A model generated the notes under the pieces. The model had not been told where the DNA came from and did not search any database. It was given only the letters and a program-made list of their open reading frames with translations. A stretch of 64,000 bases of DNA from assembly GCA_044359955.1 (NCBI GenBank), contig JBIKLF010000009.1:1-64000 (forward strand), read 5' to 3'. Every line of letters begins with the position of its first letter. The stretch's first letter is position 1. Origin of the DNA: JACTMZ01 sp044359955. GTDB lineage: Bacteria > Verrucomicrobiota > Verrucomicrobiia > Chthoniobacterales > JACTMZ01. Made by a program: the position numbers and the translations under genes. Of this stretch, positions 1 to 8,628 are shown piece after piece.

Positions 1-59
1 GCTCTTCGTGACAGGCCGCTCATCTGCCAACGGCCCGCCGTGATGTCAAAGAGTTAGGG

Positions 60-116
60 CTGACCCCTTTGGTTCTCCCGGAGATGGGAAAAATTCAAAG
101 GTAAAGGCCTGACCCC
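60..116 (+). repeat. Two copies of the CTGACCCC motif
   Basis: CTGACCCCTTT occurs at 60-70 and again at 109-119. The same string recurs at 4463 and at 13713, the latter directly at the right edge of the IS110 element. The second copy sits at the point where the reading frame of the solute-binding protein fragment is lost, so it marks a rearrangement junction. Bases 1-94 otherwise hold nothing I can assign. Confidence 0.6.
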
Positions 117-322
117 TTTTCCGGGACGTTCTCGATGATCAGCGGGCGTCCGAGGTCCGCGGCCAAGGCGGCGGCCAAGTCGACACTCACGCCGGTCGGC
201 TTTCCGTCCGGCCCGATGGTCTCGAAGGGCGGGTAAGACAGATCCATGCCGACCCGCAGGGGGTGTGTTTCCGCGGCCAAGAGTGGTCCGGAAAGCAGGA
301 AAAGCAGGACGGCGCGGAGCAT
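95..322 (-). pseudogene. Truncated amino-acid-type ABC solute-binding protein (N-terminal fragment)
   Basis: The frame starts with a signal peptide (residues 1-16, hydrophobic, ending in LLAAE) followed by the opening of a family 3 periplasmic solute-binding protein: RVGMDLSYPPFE, then GKPTGVSVDLAAALAADLGRP at about residues 41-60. Family members run 240-280 residues, but this frame stops after 75. The last nine codons come from the repeat junction at about 95-120. A full protein would deliver amino acids or a similar solute to an ABC permease; no permease or ATPase gene is adjacent. I read it as a broken gene left by rearrangement at the CTGACCCC repeat. Confidence 0.7.
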
Positions 323-418
323 GGGAACGGCGGCGATGGGACCTTTCCGCCGCCCGAGCTTCAACCACAGCATTTGCGCTCGCTTCGGTCGCCGGGACAG
401 CGCAAAAGATCGCTTCTT

Positions 419-769
419 ATGTTGCAAGAATTCAAAACCTTCATCGCCAAAGGCAACGCCATTGACCTCGCCGTGGGCGTGGTCATCGGGGCGGCCTTCG
501 GGAAAATCGTGTCCTCCATCGTTGACGACCTCATCATGCCGCCCCTCGGTCTGATCCTCGGCAAGGTCGATTTCAGCCCGTTGTTCATCAGCTTGGACGG
601 CGCGAGCTATCCGACTTTGGCCGCCGCCCAAGCCGCGGCCGCTCCGACGCTGAACTACGGCAACTTCATCACGGTGCTGATCCAAGGTGCACCGCAGCGG
701 AAAACGTCAAAAGTCAAGATCCGACCCCGAACACCGACTTTCTCGTCAACGGAAATGCGTTTCGCATGA
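419..769 (+). pseudogene. mscL: Truncated large-conductance mechanosensitive channel MscL
   Basis: Residues 1-92 match MscL from its start: MLQEFKTFIAKGNAIDLAVG, the pore-lining first membrane helix with VVIGAAFGKIVSSIVDDLI, then the periplasmic loop and the first residues of the second helix (NYGNFITVLIQ). Codons after about 690 have no resemblance to the family, and the second membrane helix and C-terminal bundle are missing. Intact MscL is 130-150 residues, while this frame is 116 with about 25 foreign residues. The protein normally opens under hypo-osmotic shock. The breakpoint lies in sequence resembling the GTCAAGATCCGACCCC-type repeat, and the frame runs into the start of the xylanase gene. 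Not expected to make a working channel. Confidence 0.75.
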
Positions 770-2139
770 GACAACAAGGATACCAGAAGCTGCCGCGCAA
801 GCACTCATGGTCGGCGTGGCGCGTTCGCGCCGGAATGCTGGTCGCCGCCGTGTCCATTGGCCTGTCCGCGCAGGCCAACGACAGCGGGAAATGGCGTGAA
901 AAAGCCGAAACGATGATCGAAAAACACCGCAAGGCGGATTTCTCGATAAAGGTCGTTGACCGGAACGGACAGCCCGTCCCCGATGCTAGGGTCGAAGCAG
1001 CCATGACCCGGCATGCCTTCGGCTTCGGCACCGCGGTCAATGCCGATTTCTTCAACAACCAGACCGATGCCGGGCATCCCTACCGTCGGCATCTGCCGGA
1101 ACTGTTCAATGTGGCCGTCCTCGAGAACGATATGAAATGGAAGAATTTCGAGCTTCCGGATCGCCGAGAGGCGGCGGACAAAACCGTGCGGTGGCTCCTG
1201 GATCAAAAGATCCGCGTCCGCGGCCACACGATGCTCTGGCAGTCGTTCAAGTATGGAGTTCCCATGCCGAAGGATGTCGAGGAGATGGCCAAGTCCGGCA
1301 AACCCGAAGCGGCCGAGTGGCTGCGCACCCGTTCCCTCGAGCATATCGCCGCGATCGGCGGGCACTACCGGGATCAGGTGTTTGATTGGGACGTGCTTAA
1401 CGAGCAGGTGACCGAGCATGAACTGACCAAGGTCATCAATCCCGGCGTCCCCCTGACCGGTGCGCCGGTCATGGTCGAGTGGTTCAAGGCCGCGGAAAAG
1501 GCCACCGCCCCGGGAACCCGCTTAATCATCAACGATTTCCATATTCTGGTCGGAAACCATGAAGGACACCGGGATAAATATGAACAGATCATCCGCTATT
1601 TGCTGGCGGAAGGCGCCCCGCTCGGCGGCATCGGATTCCAAGGGCATTTTTACAACGCCAAACTGCGCAACAGCCCGGATCGCCTCCACGAAATTCTCGA
1701 CCGCTTCGCGGCGTTCGGCCTGCCGTTGCTCGTGACCGAGTTCGATATGTTTGGCGGCAACTGGGGGGAATCCACGGATGCAGTCGAACGGACCCAGGCG
1801 GAGTTCCTGCGCGAATTCTACACGGTTCTTTTCAGCCATCCCGCCGTCGAGGCGATCCTGATGTGGGGGTTCTGGGATGGCCGCCACTGGGGCGGTCAGG
1901 CGCCGTTGTTCCGCCAGGATTGGACGCCGAAGGCCGCCTATCACACTTACCGCGAACTGGTCTTCGGCGACTGGTGGACGAAAGCATCGATGGTCAGCGA
2001 CCGCGATGGAGCCGTGGCCTTCCGCGGCTTCAAGGGCGACTACGAGATCACCGTCATCGGTCCGGATGGCGTGCGGACCACCAAGCCGTTCACCGGCGAC
2101 CGGAACCGGGAAATCCAAATTGTCCTCGGTGGCGGCTGA
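766..2139 (+). CDS. Secreted GH10 endo-1,4-beta-xylanase
   Basis: Predicted to hydrolyse internal beta-1,4 bonds of xylan outside the cytoplasm. The 457-residue product has an N-terminal signal sequence (hydrophobic core MLVAAVSIGLSAQA at about residues 24-37, after a long basic stretch). A carbohydrate-binding-like strand region (about 55-80) leads into a GH10 TIM barrel. Family hallmarks are visible: WKNFE, RGHTMLWQ, the acid/base glutamate in WDVLNEQ, and the nucleophile in VTEFDMF. The WGFWDGRHW segment near the C-terminus fits the strand 8 region. The start at 766 is the longest; 835 would still leave the hydrophobic core. The GH2 gene begins 16 bases downstream, so the two probably form an operon for plant-wall hemicellulose. 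Confidence 0.9.
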   Translation: MRQQGYQKLPRKHSWSAWRVRAGMLVAAVSIGLSAQANDSGKWREKAETMIEKHRKADFSIKVVDRNGQPVPDARVEAAMTRHAFGFGTAVNADFFNNQTDAGHPYRRHLPELFNVAVLENDMKWKNFELPDRREAADKTVRWLLDQKIRVRGHTMLWQSFKYGVPMPKDVEEMAKSGKPEAAEWLRTRSLEHIAAIGGHYRDQVFDWDVLNEQVTEHELTKVINPGVPLTGAPVMVEWFKAAEKATAPGTRLIINDFHILVGNHEGHRDKYEQIIRYLLAEGAPLGGIGFQGHFYNAKLRNSPDRLHEILDRFAAFGLPLLVTEFDMFGGNWGESTDAVERTQAEFLREFYTVLFSHPAVEAILMWGFWDGRHWGGQAPLFRQDWTPKAAYHTYRELVFGDWWTKASMVSDRDGAVAFRGFKGDYEITVIGPDGVRTTKPFTGDRNREIQIVLGGG

Positions 2140-2155
2140 TTCGAGGAGACAGATC

Positions 2156-3921
2156 ATGAGCAAGAATGAATGCATTGTTCCCCGCCCGGAGTATCCCCGT
2201 CCGCAGTTCCAGCGGCAGCCGTGGCTTAACCTCAACGGTCAGTGGTCGTTTGAGTTCGACTTCGGTTGCAGCGGCGAGCATCAAGGCCGCCGCCGGTATC
2301 TGAGCCGGGGCTTCGATTCGTTGATCACCGTGCTGTTCTGCCCGGAAAGCGAGCTCTCGGGCGTCGGCCACAAGGACTTTATCCCGGCGATGTGGTACCA
2401 CCGGCCCATCACAGTTCCCGAGGCCTGGGCGGGCCAACGGGTGATGCTGAATTTCGGCGCGGTCGACTATGAGTGCGAATGCTACATCGACGGCACGTCC
2501 GTGGGCACGCACTTCGGCGGTTCAATCTCCTTTTCGTTTGATATTACCAGCCGGGTGTCGCCCGGCGGCACCCACCACCTGGTGCTGCGGATCGCCGACG
2601 ACCCCCGGAGCGGGAGCCAACCGGGGGGCAAGCAGAGTCACTCTTTTGAGTCCGGCGGCTGCAACTACACGCGAACCACCGGCATCTGGCAGACCGTCTG
2701 GATGGAGGCTGTGGCTCCGGCCGGACTGCGCGACGTCCAGATCATCGGCGATGTCGACGGCCGCCGCTTCATGGTGAATCCCCGCTACTGGCGCGAACTC
2801 CGCGGTGCCCGGCTGCGGGTCGCGCTTAAGGCGGCCGGTGAAACCATCGCCGAAGTCACGGTGCCGGCGGCCAATGCCGGGCCGGCCGTGCTGCCGATCG
2901 ACGCCCCCCGGCTGTGGCGCCCTGGCGACCCGTTCCTCTACGACCTGGAGCTGCGCGTCGCCACCGCCGGCGGTGAGGTGTTCGACACGGTCGAAAGTTA
3001 TGCGGGCCTGCGCAAGGTCCATATCGAGGGCAACCAAATCTTGCTCAACAACGAGCCGCTCTACCAGCGGCTGGTGCTCGACCAGGGCTTCTATTCCGAC
3101 GGTATCTGGACGGCCCCCGCGGACGACGCCATGCGCCGTGACATTGAGCTGGCGATGGGCGCTGGATTCAACGGCGCCAGACTGCATCAGAAAGTGTTCG
3201 AGGAGCGCTTCCACTACTGGGCCGACCGCCTCGGCTACCTTACCTGGGGCGAGTCGGCCTCCTGTGGGTGCGACCCCAATTCCATCGAGGGCGCCCGCAA
3301 CTTTCTTTCCGAATGGGCGGAGATCATCGTCCGCGACCGCAACCATCCCTCGATCATCGCCTGGACCCCGTGGAATGAGACCGGCACCACCGTCTTTCCC
3401 CACCGGCAGCACGCCCGCGTCCACCGCGACAGCTACCGGCTCTGCAAAGAATTGGATCCGACCCGTCCGGTCAACGACGCCAGTGGCTATATCCATCGCC
3501 AGACCGACCTCTGGACGGTGCACGCCTACGAGCAAGACGCCGCCACGCTCGCGCGGCGGCTCACGCCCTCGCCGGAAACCGGGGTTTGGCGCAACAATCC
3601 CACGCACGAGGTCGAATACACCGGCCAGCCCTATATCGTCGACGAGTACGGCGGCATCAAATGGATCGACCCGCGGACACAACCGTTCGCGGAGAATTCC
3701 TGGGGTTACGGCGAGGGCCCGAAGTCCCTCCGGAATTCATGCGGCGGCTGGAGGGCTTGACCAATGCCATTCTCGGGCAGAAACATATCGTCGGTTACTG
3801 CTACACCCAACTGACCGATGTCGAGCAGGAGCAGAACGGCATTTACAACTACGACCGCAGCGAGAAGTTCGACATGGCGGCCATTCGCCGGATATTCTCA
3901 CGGGACGGCAGCTCGGCTCCA
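2156..3921 (+). pseudogene. GH2 glycosidase (beta-galactosidase/glucuronidase-like), frameshifted near its 3' end
   Basis: ATG at 2156 follows a good GGAG ribosome site. The order is GH2 sugar-binding domain (from about residue 10; WLNLNGQWSFEFD), immunoglobulin-like domain, then TIM barrel. The barrel carries the acid/base glutamate in WTPWNET (about residue 410) and the nucleophile in IVDEYGG (about 500). At about 3727 the frame breaks: the original reads on as PPEFMRRLEGLTNAI in the next frame, so a single base appears lost in the TCCCTCCGG run. Coding resemblance then continues through NGIYNYDRSEKFDM to about 3910, where a RAYT fragment on the other strand replaces the final residues. There is no signal peptide. 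Both catalytic residues precede the break, so residual activity cannot be excluded, but the C-terminal strand of the barrel is lost. Confidence 0.8.
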
Positions 3922-3988
3922 TCCGATCCCCACGCGCCATCACGTGATGCATCGCCCCCGCAAAATCGATGCGAACCTGCCTTGGCAT
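3922..3988 (-). pseudogene. RAYT (REP-associated tyrosine transposase) N-terminal remnant
   Basis: The minus strand encodes MPRQVRIDFAGAMHHVMARG, the signature N-terminus of TnpA_REP/RAYT proteins of the Y1 transposase superfamily, and the match ends after about 22 codons at the GH2 junction. The catalytic HUH and tyrosine regions are absent. RAYT enzymes are known to mobilise REP/REPIN hairpins with a GTAG tetranucleotide, and such hairpins are abundant in this window. This remnant is the only transposase sequence of that type I found here, so any active copy must lie elsewhere. Confidence 0.7.
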
Positions 3989-4011
3989 GGGGGAGTTTTC
4001 ACCCTGCCCAA

Positions 4012-4260
4012 AGCCGTAACGATGCAGAAGCCGCGGCGATTGACGGGCTGCAGCAGAAGGAAATGTTCGCTCAGAAGGTAGGGACGAGCGGCCCGCTCGT
4101 CCGCTCCCCAACAAACGGACGCGCGAGCCGCGCGTCCCTACCTAAGTCTGCAAAATCTGAGCCCGTCACGATCAGACAATACGGCCGGGACGGCCGTGCC
4201 CCCTGGAAAAACCAAGCCAAGCCGCGCTTTTCTTTCGTCTCCGACTGCATGGATACGGCT
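4012..4260 (+). repeat. MITE-like element with AGCCGTAAC terminal inverted repeats (copy 1)
   Basis: The left end AGCCGTAACGATGCAG and the right end CTGCATGGATACGGCT are imperfect inverted repeats of about 15 bases. The right half (from about 4160) matches the same half of the 220-bp elements at 10174-10393 and 38750-38969. The left half carries an inserted GTAGGGACGAGCGG hairpin pair. No coding capacity is seen. The left terminus also lies just upstream of the RAYT remnant start codon. Confidence 0.65.
4078..4141. repeat. REPIN-like hairpin pair, family 1 (GTAGGGACGAGCGG)
   Basis: GTAG is followed by the palindrome GGACGAGCGG-CCCGCTCGTCC, a short spacer, a second palindrome GGACGCGCGAGCC-CGCGTCC and terminal CTAC. 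This is two REP-type hairpins in opposite orientation, each beginning with GTAG. Other copies are at 20453, 30223, 36013, 38682 and 62052. Confidence 0.75.
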
Positions 4261-4278
4261 AAGAGAAATGTCAATAAA

Positions 4279-4451
4279 CCTAAAAACGGAGATGAGAGCC
4301 GGAGTCCGTCGCGGCGGACGGAGACAGCCGCAGGGCCACTCACTCAGGTTTCAAACTCAGGTTTCAGCCATCGCCTTGCTCCCTCATTTGCCTCCGGCTG
4401 TCTACGCTTCGTTGCGGCTCTCAACCATAGACCCTCAACTTCCTTTCTAGG
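4279..4451 (+). repeat. 173-bp MITE-like repeat, left copy
   Basis: About 93% identical by eye to 12344-12516 and in the same orientation. The ends CCTAAAAACGGAGATGAGAG and, read inward from the right, CCTAGAAAGGAAGTTGAGGG form an imperfect 20-base inverted repeat. It contains a GTCCGTCGCGGCGGAC palindrome. The copies bracket the 4.5-12.2 kb catabolic island, and a shorter relative lies at 31493-31657. Confidence 0.7.
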
Positions 4452-4462
4452 ATAAACCATGC

Positions 4463-4470
4463 CTGACCCC
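4463..4470 (+). repeat. CTGACCCC motif downstream of the 173-bp repeat (unoccupied IS110-type site)
   Basis: Here ACCATGC-CT-GACCCCTTT follows the 173-bp repeat. At the other copy of that repeat the same context (ACCATGA-CT ... CT-GACCCCTTT) is interrupted by the IS110 element. This site therefore shows what the empty target looks like, differing by one base. Confidence 0.65.
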
Positions 4471-4558
4471 TTTGGTTCCCACCGCGTTGCAGTGGCTTGA
4501 AATTGCAACCGCGCGGCACACCCGCGGCGCGCGCCCCCCGACGCGCGGGTTCAGCGGC

Positions 4559-5725
4559 TCAGGAGGACAAAGAGGTCCAGGCCGCGTTGTGGCGCGAACT
4601 CCCGACCGCCGCCTCGATGAAAGCCATGCCGCGGATGCCGTCGGCAATCCCCGGGTAATCGGGCGCCGCGACTTGGTCCGCGCGCCCGTCGAGCACGGCG
4701 CGCAAATGGGCGGCGAAACCGCGGTAGATATTGGCGAAGGCCTCGAGATAACCCTCGGGGTGCCCGGGCGGCAGGCGCGTGGCGGCCGCGGCGGAGGCGC
4801 CGAGGTAAGCCAGACCCGTGCGCCGCACCTCGACCGGACGGTCGGGCCACTTGAGCAGCAGGGTGTTGGGTTCCTGCTGGTGCCATTCGAGTCCGCCGCT
4901 TTCCCCATAGACGCGGATGTTGAGGTTGTTTTCCTCGCCCACAGAAATTTGCGAGGCATGGAGCACACCTTTGGCCCCGCCTTCGAAGCGCAGGAGGATG
5001 TTGGCGTCATCGTCGAGCCGGCGGCCGGGCACGAAGGCCGTCAGGTCGGCGGCCAACTCCTTGATCCGCAGACCCGTGATGTATTCCGCCAGATTCTCGG
5101 CATGCGTGCCGATGTCGCCGAGGCAGCCCGCCGCGCCGGACCGCGCGGGATCCGTGCGCCACGAGGCCTGTTTCTGCCCGGTTTCCTCGAGGGACGTGGC
5201 CAGCCAGCCTTGCGGGTATTCGACCACCACCTTGCGGATCGCGCCGAGCCGGCCGGCCCGGACCATCTCCCGCGCCTCTTTGACCAGCGGGTAGCCCGTG
5301 TAATTGTGCGTCAAAGCATAGAGCAGGCCGGTGCGTTCGAGCAGCGCACCCAGCTCCCGAGCTTCGGCCAGGTTGAAGGTGGCCGGTTTGTCGGAGACCA
5401 CATGAAAACCGTGATCGAGGGCCGCCCGGGCCGGGGCGAAATGCAGGTGGTTCGGGGTGACGATGGAAACAAAGTCCATGCGCCGGTCCGGCGGCAAGGC
5501 CGCCTCGCCCGCCATCATCTCGTCGAACGTGCCGTAACACCGGTCAGGCGGCAGAAACAAGTCCGCCCCCGAATCCTTCGACCGCTGCGGGTCGCTGCTG
5601 AACGCGCCGCAAACCAGCTCGATCTGGCCGTCCAGCGCGGCCGCCATGCGATGCACCGCGCCGATGAAGGCGCCGCGGCCGCCCCCGACCATGCCCATGC
5701 GGATTTTGCGTTGCGCCGCGCCCAT
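4559..5725 (-). CDS. Gfo/Idh/MocA family oxidoreductase
   Basis: An NAD(P)-dependent sugar or polyol dehydrogenase of the glucose-fructose oxidoreductase/inositol dehydrogenase family, 388 residues, cytoplasmic. The N-terminal Rossmann fold starts MGMVGGGRGAFIG (about residues 10-22). The cofactor-site SDKPATFN motif follows at about 110, in the place of the usual EKP. The C-terminal domain has the family GCLGDIGTHAENLAEY segment with the expected active-site GDIGTHxxN pattern. It is the last gene of a five-gene minus-strand operon, five bases after the isomerase stop. The substrate is unknown; the context suggests oxidation or reduction of a keto-sugar or inositol-like intermediate made by the neighbouring isomerases. 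Confidence 0.85.
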   Translation of the reverse strand: MGAAQRKIRMGMVGGGRGAFIGAVHRMAAALDGQIELVCGAFSSDPQRSKDSGADLFLPPDRCYGTFDEMMAGEAALPPDRRMDFVSIVTPNHLHFAPARAALDHGFHVVSDKPATFNLAEARELGALLERTGLLYALTHNYTGYPLVKEAREMVRAGRLGAIRKVVVEYPQGWLATSLEETGQKQASWRTDPARSGAAGCLGDIGTHAENLAEYITGLRIKELAADLTAFVPGRRLDDDANILLRFEGGAKGVLHASQISVGEENNLNIRVYGESGGLEWHQQEPNTLLLKWPDRPVEVRRTGLAYLGASAAAATRLPPGHPEGYLEAFANIYRGFAAHLRAVLDGRADQVAAPDYPGIADGIRGMAFIEAAVGSSRHNAAWTSLSS

Positions 5726-5730
5726 GACTT

Positions 5731-6765
5731 TCACTTTTTGGCGAAGGCCGCGTCGAAGGCCACGGCACTCGACTCGAAATCGAGCGCCCGCACGAAGGCC
5801 GCCGCCTCGGTGGCGCCCTGGATGCGGTCCATGCGGATGTCCTCCCATTCGACCGAGAGCGGACCCCGGTAGCCGGCGTCGTTGAGCGCGACGATCACGG
5901 ACTCGAAGTCGATGTCCCCGCGGCCGGGCGAGCGGAAATCCCAGTGACGGCGCGGATCGCCGAAGGACAAATGACCGCCGAACACGCCGCTCTCGCCGGT
6001 CCCCTTCCCCCACCAGGCATCTTTGATGTGCGCGTGGAAAATGCGCGGACCGAAACGTCGGATGAAAGCCACGTAGTCCACGCCTTGGTATCCGAGGTGC
6101 GAGGGATCGTAGTTGAAGCCGAAGCGCGGATGGTTGCCGACTGCCGCGAGGGCGCGCGCGGCCGTGGCGATGTCGAAGGCGATCTCGGTCGGATGGACCT
6201 CGAGGCCGAAATTGACGTCCAGCTTGTCATAAGCGTCGAGAATCGGACGCCAGCGCTTGCCGAAATCCGCGAACCCCTGGTCCCAGTAATCCTGCGACGT
6301 CGGCGGAAATGCGTAGATTGAGTGCCAGATGGACGATCCGGTGAAGCCGTTGACCGTCACCGGACGCCGGTTCTTCGCACCGCCGGGTTGTGCGTCGAAA
6401 AAGACGCGCGCCGCTTTGCCGGTGGCGATCATTTGCCGGGCCGCGCGGCGGCGCACGCCTTCCGGCTGGCCGTCGCCCCAGACCTCGGGCGGCAAAATGG
6501 CCCGGTGCCGCTCGTCGATCGGATCGCAGACAGCCTGACCGACGAGATGGTTCGACACCGCCAGGCAGGTCAGCCCGTGGTCGGACAGGAGTTCCCACTT
6601 TTCCCGGACATAAGACTTCGACGACAAGGCGCGGCCGACCTCGAAATGATCCCCCCAGCAGGCCAGTTCGAGTCCGTCATAGCCCATCCGCTTGGCCAGC
6701 GGGGCGAGTTCGGAGAGCGGCAGGTCGGCCCATTGGCCGGTGAAGAGCGTGAGGGGACGGGACAT
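5731..6765 (-). CDS. Sugar phosphate isomerase/epimerase (xylose isomerase-like TIM barrel)
   Basis: A 344-residue member of the AP endonuclease 2/xylose isomerase-like superfamily. It begins with LFTGQWADLPLSELAPLAKRMGYDGLELA, typical of strand 1 and helix 1. Metal-ligand candidates are visible in FGLEVHPTEI (about 205), NYDPSHLGY (about 235), FHAHIKDAWW (about 260) and the last-strand SVEWEDIRMD. These place Glu, Asp, His and Glu where the divalent-metal site normally sits. It lies second-last in the operon, 35 bases after another barrel isomerase, so it probably interconverts keto-sugar intermediates. The exact substrate cannot be read from sequence. Confidence 0.85.
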   Translation of the reverse strand: MSRPLTLFTGQWADLPLSELAPLAKRMGYDGLELACWGDHFEVGRALSSKSYVREKWELLSDHGLTCLAVSNHLVGQAVCDPIDERHRAILPPEVWGDGQPEGVRRRAARQMIATGKAARVFFDAQPGGAKNRRPVTVNGFTGSSIWHSIYAFPPTSQDYWDQGFADFGKRWRPILDAYDKLDVNFGLEVHPTEIAFDIATAARALAAVGNHPRFGFNYDPSHLGYQGVDYVAFIRRFGPRIFHAHIKDAWWGKGTGESGVFGGHLSFGDPRRHWDFRSPGRGDIDFESVIVALNDAGYRGPLSVEWEDIRMDRIQGATEAAAFVRALDFESSAVAFDAAFAKK

Positions 6766-6800
6766 AAAAACTAGTTTCTTAGCAGCGTAGGGGCGCCGGT

Positions 6801-7568
6801 TCAAGGGCCCAGCGTGCGGAGATAAACCAGACTGCGCCGGAGGCACTCGAAGGGGTCGCCGGTGCAGATGTCCTGCTCGACAATGAACCATTGGCAGCCG
6901 GCGGCGTCCGCGGCGCCGAGAATGGCCGGGATGTCCAGGTTGCCGTGGCCGACCTCGGCAAAGCGGCGCTCCCCGGTGGCCGTAACCGCGTAATCCTTCA
7001 CATGCAGGAGCGGCAGGCGACCGGCCCGCGCCCGGCAGGCTTGCACGGGATCGCCGCCCCCGGCCTGGACCCAATGGACGTCGAGTTCGGCTTGGAGGTG
7101 GTCGGGCAAGGTGCGGGCGAAAATTTCCTCGAGCACCGTGCGTCCGCCGCGCCGGAAATATTCGAGGGCGTGGTTGTGGTAGGCGAGCGTCAAGCCGCCG
7201 CGCCGCAAGACAGCCCCCGCGGCCTCGAGCCCGTCGATCAGCCGGTCCACCTGCGCGTCATCGGAAAAATCGACACCCTGCGGGTAAGCGTAGACCGCGC
7301 GGGTGATGCCCGCTTCACCCAGCCGCTCGACCACCTGCTGCGGATCCCGCAGGATCATTTCCGGCGGCTCATGGCTCGCGCAGATCTCCATGCCGTGATC
7401 CCGCACCATGGCCGCCGCCTCGGCAGGGGACATTCCGGCGGTGCCGGCCAGCTCGACGGCGCGATAGCCGATCTCTCCCACGCGCGACAGCGTCGAGGCA
7501 AAGCCGGCCGGGGTGGTGGTGAAATCCCGCAGCGTGTAAAGTTGGACGGCGAGTTGGTCGGTTTTCAT
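6801..7568 (-). CDS. Sugar phosphate isomerase/epimerase, IolE/IolI-like
   Basis: A 255-residue TIM-barrel protein of the xylose isomerase-like superfamily. It opens with DQLAVQLYTLRD, the standard start for this subfamily, and has GYRAVELAG after helix 1. The barrel carries LAYHNHALEY, ELDVHWVQAGG, LLHVKDY and WFIVEQD, which supply the usual Glu/Asp/His metal ligands. Start chosen at 7568: an upstream extension would overlap the preceding gene and lacks resemblance to the family. It follows the oxidoreductase by ten bases in the same operon. Likely dehydratase, epimerase or isomerase acting on oxidised sugar or inositol derivatives. Confidence 0.85.
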   Translation of the reverse strand: MKTDQLAVQLYTLRDFTTTPAGFASTLSRVGEIGYRAVELAGTAGMSPAEAAAMVRDHGMEICASHEPPEMILRDPQQVVERLGEAGITRAVYAYPQGVDFSDDAQVDRLIDGLEAAGAVLRRGGLTLAYHNHALEYFRRGGRTVLEEIFARTLPDHLQAELDVHWVQAGGGDPVQACRARAGRLPLLHVKDYAVTATGERRFAEVGHGNLDIPAILGAADAAGCQWFIVEQDICTGDPFECLRRSLVYLRTLGP

Positions 7569-7578
7569 CGTTGGTGGA

Positions 7579-8628
7579 TCATCCGTAGCGGGCCGGCAAG
7601 GCCCGGCCCAGCCGGGCACTGCGCACAGCGAGGTCGATGATATGGATCGGCCGGCGCGCCCATTCGGGAGTGATGACCAGCTTGGTTCCCTTGGTGAGGT
7701 GGTCGGCGATGTTTTGATAAAAGCAGTGCCATTCGTCAGGGCGGTGCGTGCCCTCCTCCACGGTGAGTGACTGGCCGTTGCGCGAGCGCAATTCGTAGCC
7801 GCTGCCGTGTCCGCGGATGTCGGTGATGTAGCTGCCTTCGGTGCCCGTGATCTCGAGTGTGCCGGGCTTTTTGTTCGAATCGATCGCGCTGATCGTGAGT
7901 TGCATCCAAACGCCGTTGCGGAAACGGATGGTGGCGCTGGCCTCGTCCTCGATGGTGTCTTTTTTCCACTTAGTTTTCGGCGCCCAGTAGCCGGATTTGG
8001 CGAAACCGCTCACCTCCACCACTTCGGAGTCGATGAGTTGCAGGCTGTATTCCAGCAAGTGCACGCCCCAATCATAGAGGATGCCACCGGAAATGCTGCG
8101 GCTGCCGCGCCACCAATCGCCGGGCTGCGCTCGATCACCCATGCGCGCCTCGACACGCACGATCTCGCCAATGCGCTTGTTATTCTTGATGTGATCGATG
8201 GCGCTGAGAATGCAACCATCCCAGTGCCGGTTGTGGTAGGTCGAGAGCACCACGCCCGCTTTCTTGGCGGCGGCGATCATGGCGTCACACTCGGCGGTGG
8301 TGATGGCCAGTGGCTTCTCGCAAACCACTTGACGACCGGCCTTGAGACACTGCAGCGCGAGCTTCGCGTGCGTGTTGTGCGGCGTGATGATCGTGACGAG
8401 ATTGACATCCGACTTGCGGAGCATTTCGGCGACCGTGGAGTAAGTCTGAATGCCCGAGAAATCAGTCTCGGCGGCTTTCAAGCGCTCGGCATCGACCTCG
8501 CAGACGGCCACCGGTGTCATACCGGCCTTTTCCATTTCCTTGAGGTGACCGCGCCCCATGTTGAAAGCGCCGCCGTAGCCGATGACGCCGACGCGGATAT
8601 CGGCTGGTTTTTTGAATTTCTTCTTCAT
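7579..8628 (-). CDS. Gfo/Idh/MocA family oxidoreductase
   Basis: A 349-residue NAD(P)-dependent dehydrogenase. The Rossmann motif VGVIGYGGAFNMGRG spans about residues 13-27. The catalytic-domain EKPLAI motif (about 101-106) and YDWGVHLLEYSLQL (about 190) give the family lysine and histidine. There is no signal peptide, unlike the Tat-exported members. It overlaps the ThuA-like gene by four bases (ATGA), indicating translational coupling. It resembles but is clearly distinct from the oxidoreductase that ends this operon and from the one at 10392, so the island carries three paralogues probably used at different steps or on different substrates. Confidence 0.85.
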   Translation of the reverse strand: MKKKFKKPADIRVGVIGYGGAFNMGRGHLKEMEKAGMTPVAVCEVDAERLKAAETDFSGIQTYSTVAEMLRKSDVNLVTIITPHNTHAKLALQCLKAGRQVVCEKPLAITTAECDAMIAAAKKAGVVLSTYHNRHWDGCILSAIDHIKNNKRIGEIVRVEARMGDRAQPGDWWRGSRSISGGILYDWGVHLLEYSLQLIDSEVVEVSGFAKSGYWAPKTKWKKDTIEDEASATIRFRNGVWMQLTISAIDSNKKPGTLEITGTEGSYITDIRGHGSGYELRSRNGQSLTVEEGTHRPDEWHCFYQNIADHLTKGTKLVITPEWARRPIHIIDLAVRSARLGRALPARYG

